NCBI RefSeq assembly: GCF_016919165.1
Contig: NZ_JAFFPS010000021.1
Coordinates: 1 to 64,000 of the forward strand
DNA from: Leptospira chreensis
Lineage (GTDB): Bacteria; Spirochaetota; Leptospiria; Leptospirales; Leptospiraceae
DNA length: 64,000 nt
Reading direction: 5' to 3'
Below the pieces are notes generated by a model. The model searched no databases, was not told where the DNA came from, and saw only the letters and a program-made list of their open reading frames with translations. The number at the start of each line of letters is the position of its first letter. Position 1 is the first letter of the stretch. Positions 38,874-47,869 of the stretch are shown here, piece by piece. Position numbers and translations under genes: made by a program.

Positions 38874-39314
38874 TTATTCTTTTGCGTTTGGTTGTTTCCC
38901 AAAAATTTTCTCAACACTTAAAGAATCTTTGGAGTATTCCAATTCGATCAGGTCTTTGGCACTGTGTTTGAGGTCGTTGGAAATCATACAACGTCCTTCT
39001 AGAATCACCCCGTTTTGGATGATGAGTTCTGGAGTTTTGATATCGCCAAGGATTTTGGAAGTAGGAAGGAGCATCACGCGGTTTCTTGCGGTAACGTTTC
39101 CTGCCACAATTCCTTCTACGATGACGCTGGCAGCCGTGATATTGGTTTTGACCTTTCCTGTAACACCGATATAGAGGTGTTCGGCTTGGAGGGATTTTCC
39201 CTCGAATTTACCGTCAATTTTTAAGGATCCATTGATAAAGAATTTACCGTTGAAGTAAGAATTCTCGCCAATAGTTGAATTGGTAACTTCGGTCTGATTT
39301 TTGACTAATGCCAT
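38874..39314 (-). CDS. Bactofilin (polymer-forming cytoskeletal protein)
   Basis: A 146-residue protein with a central right-handed beta-helix made of short repeats (about 15-115): GENSYFNGKFFINGSLKIDGKFEGK, IGVTGKVKTNITAASVIVEGIVAGN and similar. Bactofilins polymerise without nucleotides and help fix cell shape or recruit peptidoglycan enzymes; in Leptospira a bactofilin has been connected with helical shape. It is followed without a gap by pdxA. The charged tail (about 116-146) is variable in the family. Confidence 0.93.
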   Translation of the reverse strand: MALVKNQTEVTNSTIGENSYFNGKFFINGSLKIDGKFEGKSLQAEHLYIGVTGKVKTNITAASVIVEGIVAGNVTARNRVMLLPTSKILGDIKTPELIIQNGVILEGRCMISNDLKHSAKDLIELEYSKDSLSVEKIFGKQPNAKE

Positions 39315-39381
39315 GCGTTTGCGAGTCCGTGTATGTGATTTTTCACAGTGTGCGTTTCCCCCCGGGAATGAAAAGGTTTTT

Positions 39382-40155
39382 TTACCCTCGAAAAGACGGG
39401 AGTCGAATCAAATCACAAGCCTCTTCTGCGAATTCTTGAAATTCACGAAGCCCTTCCATGATCGAACGACCTTCCAAAACCGTGGCCTTTTCAAACCTAG
39501 GATTGAATTTGATCGGCTCTTCCATGTTCATAATGACATTATTTCCTTCTTTGATGTCATGATTCACTGCAGTGAGGAAGTCCCTGAATTTACCCAGGGT
39601 TTCAAAGGATTCCGCAATGAAGATCCGGGACTGTTTGTTTTTCATCCGAGAGAGCTGCTCACGAAACTCTTGTTTGTCGGCAGCGGCATATTCCTCGACA
39701 GTTTCCACAAGGATCTTCATGTTCCTTCGTAAGTTCTCCATATACTTAAGAACCGAGTCTCTTTCTGTTGCATGAGAATAATCGAATTTAATATGACCAT
39801 CTCCAAGGATAGGAATGTATTCCAAATCCATAATATTCACAAGAGTTCCAATTTGGTTGATTTCACTATCATTGGAATTGGGAGTGATTTTCATCACCGG
39901 ATATTGAGATATAATTTTATGTTTGAGGTTTTCCGGATTTTCCTCTCTGGTTTTTGCATTTCGCATCGTCTGTTCTAAGTTATCCGGAATTCCTTCAGGA
40001 GAAACTTCTTGCATACGACGTCTGTAACGTTCAATGTCGAAAGCAACTCGTTCCTTTTGCAGATCATTTTTGGCATTTCTTTCAATTTTCTCCAAATTCC
40101 TTAGCATTTTCTGCAATTTGGAGAGTTCCATAATCTGTTCTTGCGAGAGTGGCAT
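39382..40155 (-). CDS. Conserved hypothetical helical protein
   Basis: A 257-residue cytoplasmic protein. I chose ATG 40155, one base after the stop of the preceding gene; a longer open frame to 40242 overlaps that gene and lacks support. The N-terminal half is charged and coiled-coil-like (LSKLQKMLRNLEKIERNAKNDL), the middle contains a strand-rich block (MDLEYIPILGDGHIKFDYSH) and the end is helical (EGLREFQEFAEEACDLIRL). No catalytic motif is seen. Its tight spacing to the preceding unknown and to bactofilin suggests joint expression. Confidence 0.8.
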   Translation of the reverse strand: MPLSQEQIMELSKLQKMLRNLEKIERNAKNDLQKERVAFDIERYRRRMQEVSPEGIPDNLEQTMRNAKTREENPENLKHKIISQYPVMKITPNSNDSEINQIGTLVNIMDLEYIPILGDGHIKFDYSHATERDSVLKYMENLRRNMKILVETVEEYAAADKQEFREQLSRMKNKQSRIFIAESFETLGKFRDFLTAVNHDIKEGNNVIMNMEEPIKFNPRFEKATVLEGRSIMEGLREFQEFAEEACDLIRLPSFRG

Positions 40156-40156
40156 T

Positions 40157-41356
40157 TTATTCCCAACCTTCCGGAATGTTTGTCGATTCCCCTGTTGCCG
40201 CAAGTGTTCGTTCAATGGAATGGGATAAAATTTCATCTCCACCCATTTTCAAAACACGCCAATACAAATTGAGGGCCAGAGGTAAATATTTCAATCGACC
40301 GGATTTTTTATAAAAATTTAAAAACTTATCGTTTTCCTTTTTCACAAAAGCAATCGAAGCCAATTGCAAATTGATAAAATACGAATAGGGTCGTGTGATT
40401 AATTCGTTTTTCAATTCATCTTCGTAACGAGATCCATCATTTCGAAATCGTACAACGGTTTCTACAAAAGGATCCATTTCATGAGACAATTCATATCCAA
40501 ACGCATTGCCATGAGTCCAACCCCCACGAAGGTTTGTTTCTAATTCTTCTCGGTAGTGTAAGAAGGTTTCTTCTGGGAAGTATCGTTTGGCATAACGTAA
40601 GGCTGGGAAGGCAGGAATTTTTCCGAGAGAAACAGAACGGAATTTTTGTTTCTCCCACTCTTCCCATTCCTCGTAAAACCCAATGAAAAATTTCCAAAAC
40701 CGAAATGTCTCTTCTCCCGCAAACCATCCCATTTCAATGGCATGGAAAAGAACCCCAGAGATTTGCCAATGGGAATCCAGAGTTACGGCATCGGTGAGAC
40801 TTTTAAAATCCAAATAATCGCGTTTCCCTTGGACATACTCAACTAACGCATGCAAAACGGTATTTTCATAAGGCAGTTCGGAAGATTCCCAACCCAGTAA
40901 AAACAAAAACCGACGATTGTCATCGGTTTGGCCGAAGAATTCTTTGGTTTTTAAGACCCAATTGCGAAACTCGGCGATCTTACCAGCATACAAAAGTCCA
41001 TATCCCACAAGTTCCCAATCCTCTCTTTCCATCTCTTCAAACTCTCGGTTTTGGCAAAGTTTCCAAATTTGGTCTAAAGATTGGCCGGGAAATGGGGACG
41101 GTGTCGTCAATTGCGGGTCTTTGAACCGATTGGCGGTCTCATTTTCGCCCAAAACGGAACAAAGGCTGAACCCCCCGGAAAAATCGGTCGATAAATAGAA
41201 GAGATAGTTTGCAAACCGAGACTGATTGCCTGAAAAGAAGGCACGTAGACTAGGCCAGAGTTCGGAAAGTGTGGCCGTTTTAGGAAGTTCGGGCCTTTTG
41301 TGGAATTCGATACGATATTCCGGCCATTGCAGTTTGTATTCTGTTTGTAAGCTCAT
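40157..41356 (-). CDS. Hypothetical protein with helical-repeat character
   Basis: A 399-residue soluble protein rich in aromatic and acidic residues. Its second half (about 130-380) reads as a series of helix pairs, similar to a TPR-like or alpha-solenoid scaffold, ending in SYFINLQLASIAFVKKENDKFLNFYKKSGRLKYLPLALNLYWRVLK. No signal peptide, active-site motif or family is recognised. It is the first gene of the chain leading to the 257-residue unknown, bactofilin and pdxA, and is divergent from the transglycosylase gene with a 48-base gap. Confidence 0.75.
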   Translation of the reverse strand: MSLQTEYKLQWPEYRIEFHKRPELPKTATLSELWPSLRAFFSGNQSRFANYLFYLSTDFSGGFSLCSVLGENETANRFKDPQLTTPSPFPGQSLDQIWKLCQNREFEEMEREDWELVGYGLLYAGKIAEFRNWVLKTKEFFGQTDDNRRFLFLLGWESSELPYENTVLHALVEYVQGKRDYLDFKSLTDAVTLDSHWQISGVLFHAIEMGWFAGEETFRFWKFFIGFYEEWEEWEKQKFRSVSLGKIPAFPALRYAKRYFPEETFLHYREELETNLRGGWTHGNAFGYELSHEMDPFVETVVRFRNDGSRYEDELKNELITRPYSYFINLQLASIAFVKKENDKFLNFYKKSGRLKYLPLALNLYWRVLKMGGDEILSHSIERTLAATGESTNIPEGWE

Positions 41357-41404
41357 AAGGAGAGGAACCTTCCCTCTCTAAATTCGTAATCATAGGAAGT
41401 ATGC

Positions 41405-43672
41405 ATGAGGCATTTTTGGTTAGCAAGTAGAATTCTTCTCTTTTTCACAACATCCCTATTTGCGGAAACTGACCTTCAATATTTAATCAAATCTCACCAG
41501 TGGGGACAAATCGAAAATCACTTTCGGAATACAAATCCTTCTCGTGAAAGTGAAGTGTATAGCCTCATCGAATTTCATGAAAAATCACCTAACGGGGACA
41601 AGGAGAAACGATTTCGGTATTTGATTTCTCTCGTCCGCGGGGTTTTTGTTACGGAATCCTCAGAAGAAGAAGTTAGGAAAATCCTAACACAAACCATGCC
41701 CTTCCAAACCACTCTATTCAAACTGAGTTATTGGAAATTATACACAGAAATTACCCAAAGAAATTATCTAACACCTGCAGAACGAATCCAATTCCTCAGC
41801 CGATTGAATTTGGAAGAGGATCCGATTTGTCGCCGCCTCTTGGATGAACTGGTGCGTCTCCTTGCTGCCAACAACCAATGGAAAGAGATTTTGGATAAAA
41901 TCAATTCCATCCAAGAATCACATAGAAGGTATCTTCTCACGGGCGACACACAATACAGATTTGGAAAAGCAAAACTCATCTTAGGTGATGAAAAAGCAGC
42001 CACTGAAGAATGGATATACCTTCTTCAAAGAGACGGACTTGCCGACTCCACAGTTCATATGGTCGCCGCCGATTGGTCTAAATACAAAGGTTCGGGAAGT
42101 ATTTTGCAACTGGCCCCGTCAGAGCTCACCATTCTTCTTCCCGCGATCAGTCATAATGACAAAGAAGCTTTGTTTAAAACAAGACCCGAACTTTTTTCCA
42201 CAAGACTTGCTTACTATGAAGGATTCAAACATCTATCGACTGTACTAACAAAAACAGGGAAAACAAACGAACTTTTCCGGGTTTTGCGTTCCAACAAAAC
42301 CTTTGTGGACATGGATTCTTCCTTTATCGTTGCACTGGCAGATATTTTATACCAACAAAACAAATTCCAAGCTGCCATTGAACTTTTAAAAACTTTTCCT
42401 GGAAAAGATGCAGGATACTACCGAGTTCTTGCGGCCTCTTACGACCGTTTGGGGGACCGGGAATTGTATTTTGAAAACCTAATTTTATATTTAGGAAAGT
42501 ATCCCTTTAATCTTTTTTACCAAGATAGGCTTATCGAATACCTTGTGGATCGCAAAGGGGAAAAATCAAACTATGCTCCTCTCGCAAAATTTGAAAGAGC
42601 ACTGGCGGAAATTCCAAACCTACCCGTTAAGGGCCGACTTGTGTATTGGTATTTGCGATCACTCAAAGAAAGTGGCGAAACAGAGAAATTAAAAAAAGAA
42701 CTGAAACGTTATTATGCCCTTTGCCCTGGTTCTTATTACACTCGTGTGATCCGCGAAGAATTTTTATCCATCATCAAAGAATCAAACAAACCAGACAATC
42801 CCACATACAATAAAGAATATCTTTTTGAATATTTATCTTATACTGCAGGAATTCCAGAAGAATCCTATGCCATCCTTGGCCGCAATTTGGGATTTGTGTA
42901 TCCGAAAGATTCTTATGAACTAGGAAATAAACTCGGTGGCATGAGTTCGCGAATCCAAGGACATAAACTTCTCAACCTCGCCAAAGAATACTTCCGCGTG
43001 GGAGAAGACAGTTTGGGATTAAACCTTGTCAACTTTCATGTAAAAAGGGAAAACCTTTCCGAAGAAGAAAAAGATGAAATTTTGGTAGGGATCGGGGACT
43101 TGACATATAACACATATTATACTGCGTTTCATACAAGATCCTTACTCAAAAGGCATTTTATCCCGGATGACCCCATCCTCCTCCCCACATCCATCTCTGT
43201 CCGAATTTATCCCAGACCCCACCAAAGTATTGTCTCACGTTATGCCAACGAAAACGAAATTTCAGAAGACAAGGTCTATGCTCTGATGCGACAAGAATCC
43301 TTCTTTAAGGAAACGGCTACCTCCCGGTCCAATGCCCGGGGGCTTATGCAAATTATGCCGGCTACGGGCAAAGAGCTAGCAACGCGGATGGGAATCTCTT
43401 CCTACACTCTCTACGAACCGGAAACCTCCATCCGTTTGGGGACAAAATTTTTAGCCTATCTTTTGAAGTCCAACGGGAACGAATTGAAATGGGCATCGAT
43501 TGCGTATAACGGGGGCCCTGGAAATTTACGGAAGTGGAAGAAGGCCGTTTACTCAGGCGATTTTAACCATTTTCTAGAAGACCTTCCTTACAAAGAGTCG
43601 AGAGATTACTGTCGCATCGTGGTTTCGAATTTCTACGCATACGACATCATGAAAAAATACCATAAGTTGTAA
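41405..43672 (+). CDS. Soluble-lytic-transglycosylase-like protein (Slt70-type)
   Basis: A 755-residue exported enzyme. A signal peptide (1-17) is followed by a long helical-repeat superhelix (about 25-610) and a C-terminal transglycosylase domain (about 618-750). The catalytic glutamate is about Glu631 in MRQESFF; other conserved blocks are GLMQIMPATG, LGTKFLAYLL and SIAYNGGPGNLRKW. It would cleave peptidoglycan with formation of anhydro-muropeptides in the periplasm. The ATG has an AGGAAG ribosome site. It is divergent from a chain containing bactofilin, consistent with cell-wall work, and sits 68 bases before citrate synthase. Confidence 0.92.
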   Translation: MRHFWLASRILLFFTTSLFAETDLQYLIKSHQWGQIENHFRNTNPSRESEVYSLIEFHEKSPNGDKEKRFRYLISLVRGVFVTESSEEEVRKILTQTMPFQTTLFKLSYWKLYTEITQRNYLTPAERIQFLSRLNLEEDPICRRLLDELVRLLAANNQWKEILDKINSIQESHRRYLLTGDTQYRFGKAKLILGDEKAATEEWIYLLQRDGLADSTVHMVAADWSKYKGSGSILQLAPSELTILLPAISHNDKEALFKTRPELFSTRLAYYEGFKHLSTVLTKTGKTNELFRVLRSNKTFVDMDSSFIVALADILYQQNKFQAAIELLKTFPGKDAGYYRVLAASYDRLGDRELYFENLILYLGKYPFNLFYQDRLIEYLVDRKGEKSNYAPLAKFERALAEIPNLPVKGRLVYWYLRSLKESGETEKLKKELKRYYALCPGSYYTRVIREEFLSIIKESNKPDNPTYNKEYLFEYLSYTAGIPEESYAILGRNLGFVYPKDSYELGNKLGGMSSRIQGHKLLNLAKEYFRVGEDSLGLNLVNFHVKRENLSEEEKDEILVGIGDLTYNTYYTAFHTRSLLKRHFIPDDPILLPTSISVRIYPRPHQSIVSRYANENEISEDKVYALMRQESFFKETATSRSNARGLMQIMPATGKELATRMGISSYTLYEPETSIRLGTKFLAYLLKSNGNELKWASIAYNGGPGNLRKWKKAVYSGDFNHFLEDLPYKESRDYCRIVVSNFYAYDIMKKYHKL

Positions 43673-43696
43673 AAAATGGCTTTTCCCCACCCTTTC

Positions 43697-43724
43697 CTCT
43701 GTCTATCCTTTGAAATAGACAGAG
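43697..43724 (+). promoter_or_regulatory. Perfect 10-bp inverted repeat in the citrate synthase leader
   Basis: CTCTGTCTAT (43697-43706) and ATAGACAGAG (43715-43724) flank an 8-base loop and end seven bases before the AGGAGA ribosome site of gltA. No U tract follows. It could be an operator, an mRNA-stabilising hairpin or a leader structure controlling translation. Confidence 0.5.
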
Positions 43725-43740
43725 ATATACAGGAGAAGAT

Positions 43741-45030
43741 ATGTCCGAAAAGGCAATTCTGAAAGTGGATGGAAAAGAGTTCGAACTTCCGATTTTAGTG
43801 GGAAGTGAAAACGAGAAGGCAATTGATATTACTAAACTCCGCCAATTGTCCGGTTATGTTACGATTGATTCCGGTTATTTAAATACAGGTGCTTGCACCA
43901 GTGATATTACCTTTCTCGATGGAGAACAGGGAATCCTCCGTTACCGCGGAATTCCTATTGATGATTTGGCCGCTAAGTCTACTTTTACAGAAGTAGCTTA
44001 TTTACTCATCTACGGCAAACTTCCAAACGACGCACAACTCAAAGAGTGGAATAGCTCCATTACCAACCATACAATGATCCATGAGGATCTCAAACGTCTG
44101 TTCAACGGTTTTCCAAAAGATGGACACCCGATGGCAATCATGTCTTGTATGATGGGATGTTTGTCTACATACTACCAAGATAGTTATGATCCAATGAATG
44201 AGGAACATAGAGAAATCTCCATCATTCGACTCCTTGCAAAGTTCCCAACGATTGCAGCATATGCGTATAAAAAATCCATTGGGCAACCCATCATCCACCC
44301 ACTCAACGAGTTAGATTATGCATCTAACTTTATGAATATGATGTTTGCGGTTCCAGCGGAAGATTACCATATCGATCCGGAAATTGTTTCTGCACTCAAC
44401 CTACTCCTTATCCTTCACGCAGATCACGAACAAAACTGTTCCACATCTACTGTGCGTTTGGTGGGATCTTCCCTTGCTAACTTGTATGGTGCGATCTCTG
44501 CCGGAATCCTTGCACTTTGGGGACCACGTCACGGGGGAGCCAACCAAGAAGTATTGGAAATGTTGGAAGGAATTAAAAAAAGCGGACTCTCGGTTAAAAA
44601 AATCGTAGAACAAGCCAAAGATAAAAACTCCAGTTTCCGATTGAATGGATTTGGTCACCGAGTTTACAAAAACTTTGACCCTCGTGCCAAAATCATCAAA
44701 GTCGCTTGTGATAAAGTTCTCAACAAACTTGGAATCAAAGACCCACTTCTTGACATTGCCAAAGAATTGGAAGAAGCTGCACTCAACGATCCATACTTTG
44801 TAGAAAGAAAACTCTATCCGAACGTAGACTTCTACTCTGGAATTATCTACCGCGCCCTTGGAATTCCTACCAATATGTTTACAGTGATGTTTGCTATGGG
44901 AAGACTTCCAGGTTGGATTGCGCAGTGGAAAGAGATGATTGAGGATCCTAGTTTAAAAATTGGTCGACCAAGACAAATTTACACAGGCCCACAAGAGATC
45001 TCTTACGAAGCAGCAAAAAAACAGGCTTAA
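43741..45030 (+). CDS. gltA: Citrate synthase
   Basis: A 429-residue type II (hexameric-length) citrate synthase. Active-site residues are visible in the family blocks LHADHEQNCSTSTVRLVGSS (about 223-242), GFGHRVYKNFDPRA (about 303-316) and YPNVDFYSGIIYRALG (about 360-375). It condenses acetyl-CoA with oxaloacetate. AGGAGA precedes the ATG at close spacing and a strong inverted repeat precedes that. It completes, with sucABlpd and mqo, three TCA steps in the window. A further hairpin lies downstream at 45046-45071. Confidence 0.97.
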   Translation: MSEKAILKVDGKEFELPILVGSENEKAIDITKLRQLSGYVTIDSGYLNTGACTSDITFLDGEQGILRYRGIPIDDLAAKSTFTEVAYLLIYGKLPNDAQLKEWNSSITNHTMIHEDLKRLFNGFPKDGHPMAIMSCMMGCLSTYYQDSYDPMNEEHREISIIRLLAKFPTIAAYAYKKSIGQPIIHPLNELDYASNFMNMMFAVPAEDYHIDPEIVSALNLLLILHADHEQNCSTSTVRLVGSSLANLYGAISAGILALWGPRHGGANQEVLEMLEGIKKSGLSVKKIVEQAKDKNSSFRLNGFGHRVYKNFDPRAKIIKVACDKVLNKLGIKDPLLDIAKELEEAALNDPYFVERKLYPNVDFYSGIIYRALGIPTNMFTVMFAMGRLPGWIAQWKEMIEDPSLKIGRPRQIYTGPQEISYEAAKKQA

Positions 45031-45045
45031 CACCTAAATGAAATA

Positions 45046-45071
45046 GGACAGGGGATGAAAATCTCCTGTCC
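45046..45071 (+). terminator. Hairpin between gltA and the PP2C gene
   Basis: GGACAGG (45046-45052) pairs with CCTGTCC (45065-45071), extended inwards by GAT/ATC, giving roughly a 10-bp stem. There is no U tract, and the next start codon is only 13 bases away, so it may be a processing or stabilising hairpin rather than a full terminator. Confidence 0.4.
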
Positions 45072-45083
45072 AAGACCTACCAA

Positions 45084-47015
45084 TTGAAAAAGACATCCCC
45101 GGCCGAAACACTCCTCTTCCTTTTATTTTCGACTTTCTTTTTTACAAATCCAATTCTTTCAGAAACACCCAATGACATTGGAGAACGAATCCTCCATACA
45201 ACCAAATTCACTTATTGGATCGATCCCAGCTCTTCTGTTCCCGTAGAATCTGTTTTAAAAACAGGGGATTTTAAAAAGATTAATGATGATTTTGTTAACT
45301 TTGGATTTCTAAAAGGAACTCTTTGGTTAAAACTAGATCCAAAAGATTTTCCCGATCCCGCAAAATACCCATTACTTCTCATCCAGGCACATAACATTGA
45401 TTCTGTGGAATTGTTCCACAAACACGATGGAAATACATACATCGTCTCCAAATCAGGTCATATCCAACCCGTGTTTCAAAGAGAAATCCCCCACAGAAAT
45501 TTTGTCTTTCGAGTTGGGCATGAAAGGGAAACCATCCTCCTGGCCATTCGCTCTGAAATCTCTCTACAGTTTGCATTTGTTTTTACAAACCAGAGAAATC
45601 TCCAACGAGAAGACTATATCTCGCAGTGGGCCTATGGACTTTTTTTTGGAAGTTTAGGAATCATCATTTTATACAATCTCGCCATTGCCTTTTTTGTAAG
45701 AGATAGAAACTATTTTTATTATATTGGATATGTTTTGTTTTTTGGTCTCGGTCAACTTTCCCTACTCGGATTCTGGGGTTATTTTTTTGTTCCTGATTCC
45801 TATTTTTGGAAACGGATAGGCATTCCTGTTTTTTTCAGTATCTGTCTTTTTTTCTTTGTTCTATTCACTTCTAACTTTTTAAAACTAAAAGCTCGGATCC
45901 CAAGAATTGCCCGGTTCTACCGATTACTCGGTTATTTCGCTCTACTGAATGCCGTAGTGGCTTTGTTTGGTGGGATCTCACAAGCTTCTATCGGAGTGAG
46001 TTCCCTTTCTGTATTGATCTGTGTCAGTTTACTTGGTGTTTTGGTTTGGGGAATTTGGAGGAGCCTACGTTCCTTTTATTATTTCGCCATTGCTTTTGTT
46101 TTATTACTACTTACATGCACTGTCTATGGATTACTGAAATTTGGAATCCTATCTTCCAATCCATTTTTAGAAGAGATGTTATTTCCCATCGCATCTCTTG
46201 CGGACATCACCTTGTTTGCTTTTGCTTTAGCGGACCGCATCCAATTGTTACGACAAGAAAAAGATATGGCTCTGGCCCAAGTCACAAGCCTTAGAAAAGA
46301 AAGAAAAATTTCCAGGGACATTCTCATGCAGTCCCTACCCAAAACCATTCCCAATGTAAAGAACTTACAAATTCAAATTTATATCCTACCCATGAAAGAT
46401 GTGGGTGGTGACTTCTACGAATACTTCTCACCCAATCCTTATGAAATAGGGATTGTACTTTGTGATGTTTCGGGACATGGAATTCCCGCTTCCCTGATTT
46501 CTGCTATGGGAAAAGTTGCCTTTACCACCCAAAAAGATAATATCTCCTCTCCCAAACAAGTTTTAGAAGGCATGAACCGCGTGTTATACGGGAACTGCAA
46601 TCCGCAGTATGTAACGGCTTCCTATGTTTATTTGAATACATCCACAAAGGTATGGCGATTTGGACGAGCCGGCCACCCTAGTGCTTATCTCCAAAGAGCC
46701 GGTGGAGAGATCATCAAAGTCCATCCTAAGGGCAAAATCATTGGAGTTTTTCCCGAAATCCAAATTGAAGAAACCACCTACAAAGTGGAACCTAAAGATC
46801 GAATCCTCATCCTAAGCGACGGGGTTTTGGAATGTTTTAATCCCGCAGGAGAGATGTATGGGGAATCCGGGTTATTGGAATTTTTAAATGCCAACAGGGA
46901 ACTACCCAACCATCTATTCAAAGGGAAACTCATCCAGGATTTAGAGTCGTTTTCTAAAGCCGAAATAAAAGAGTGGGACGACGACCTAACGTTTATTTTT
47001 CTGGAATTGGTATGA
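45084..47015 (+). CDS. 7TMR-DISM receptor with PP2C (SpoIIE-type) phosphatase output
   Basis: A 643-residue membrane regulator. After a signal peptide (1-26) comes a periplasmic DISMED2-type domain (about 30-175, FLKGTLWLKLD, PLLLIQAHNIDSVELF), seven transmembrane helices (about 180-385), a short coiled coil and a PP2C domain (about 425-640) with GGDFYEYF, DVSGHGIPASL, GRAGHPSAYL, LSDGVLECF and WDDDLTFIF. It would dephosphorylate a STAS partner in response to an extracellular signal. The start is TTG with no strong Shine-Dalgarno. It heads a plus-strand chain whose next gene overlaps its stop. Confidence 0.88.
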   Translation: MKKTSPAETLLFLLFSTFFFTNPILSETPNDIGERILHTTKFTYWIDPSSSVPVESVLKTGDFKKINDDFVNFGFLKGTLWLKLDPKDFPDPAKYPLLLIQAHNIDSVELFHKHDGNTYIVSKSGHIQPVFQREIPHRNFVFRVGHERETILLAIRSEISLQFAFVFTNQRNLQREDYISQWAYGLFFGSLGIIILYNLAIAFFVRDRNYFYYIGYVLFFGLGQLSLLGFWGYFFVPDSYFWKRIGIPVFFSICLFFFVLFTSNFLKLKARIPRIARFYRLLGYFALLNAVVALFGGISQASIGVSSLSVLICVSLLGVLVWGIWRSLRSFYYFAIAFVLLLLTCTVYGLLKFGILSSNPFLEEMLFPIASLADITLFAFALADRIQLLRQEKDMALAQVTSLRKERKISRDILMQSLPKTIPNVKNLQIQIYILPMKDVGGDFYEYFSPNPYEIGIVLCDVSGHGIPASLISAMGKVAFTTQKDNISSPKQVLEGMNRVLYGNCNPQYVTASYVYLNTSTKVWRFGRAGHPSAYLQRAGGEIIKVHPKGKIIGVFPEIQIEETTYKVEPKDRILILSDGVLECFNPAGEMYGESGLLEFLNANRELPNHLFKGKLIQDLESFSKAEIKEWDDDLTFIFLELV

Positions 47016-47845
47016 CAAAAAGTTACGAACTCTTGGATTCAGGTGATTTATCCAAATTGGAAATTGTGGGTGGTTATAAACTCCTTCGTTCTTCCCCTAC
47101 TTCGGCTTACGGAAAAGCGACTCCGGAAATTTGGAACGACCTTCATGCCCAGTACATCAAAAATGATTCCGGCTCGGGGCATTGGAATTTCCAAAAGAAA
47201 GTCCCCGAAAGTTTTACTATCGAATTTTCTAACTTAACTTTCAAAGTCAAACTCACTCCCTTTGGTCATATTGGTCTTTTTCCAGAACAAGAAACCAATT
47301 GGAACCGCATCCGAGAAATTGGAAAAAAGAAACAAGGCCTCGAAGTCCTAAATCTATTTGCTTATTCAGGTGGATCTACCCTCGCTTGTTTGGATGCAGG
47401 CATGGGAGTTTGTCATGTGGATGCTTCCAAAGGTATGGTGGACTGGGCTCGTGAAAATGCAAAACTCTCAGGGCTTGATTCCAAACCAGTCCGTTGGATT
47501 GTAGATGATGTCATGAAGTTCATTCGTCGAGAAATCAAACGAGGAAAAAAATACCAAGGACTCATCCTCGACCCACCCAGTTTTGGGCGTGGATCCAAAG
47601 GTGAGGTTTGGAAAATTGAAGAAAACCTCTCCGAACTTATGGATGCCCTGATGGAACTCTCTGATTCCAAACCAGAATTTGTCATCCTCAGTTGCCATAG
47701 CCAAGGGTTTAGTCCCCTAACATTAGAAAGGATTCTTTCTTCCCGAATCAAAACCAAAGGTGTTTACCAAACATCCGAATTATTCATTCCTGAAAAATCG
47801 GGAAAAAAATATCCGGCTGGATTTTGTACTTTCTTCTCCAAATAA
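47012..47845 (+). CDS. Class I SAM-dependent rRNA methyltransferase (COG1092/RlmI-like)
   Basis: A 277-residue methyltransferase. The SAM-binding motif is VLNLFAYSGGSTLA, followed by the acidic residue in VDASKGMVDWARENA, and the catalytic-region motif LDPPSFGRG. This arrangement matches the large-subunit rRNA cytosine methyltransferase group that includes RlmI, though the N-terminal PUA domain of RlmI is reduced or absent here. I chose ATG 47012, which overlaps the preceding stop (ATGA), rather than an in-frame GTG at 46973. The exact nucleotide target is not determined. Confidence 0.88.
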   Translation: MTKSYELLDSGDLSKLEIVGGYKLLRSSPTSAYGKATPEIWNDLHAQYIKNDSGSGHWNFQKKVPESFTIEFSNLTFKVKLTPFGHIGLFPEQETNWNRIREIGKKKQGLEVLNLFAYSGGSTLACLDAGMGVCHVDASKGMVDWARENAKLSGLDSKPVRWIVDDVMKFIRREIKRGKKYQGLILDPPSFGRGSKGEVWKIEENLSELMDALMELSDSKPEFVILSCHSQGFSPLTLERILSSRIKTKGVYQTSELFIPEKSGKKYPAGFCTFFSK

Positions 47846-47869
47846 AAAAGTCCATTCTTTGTAAAGCCC

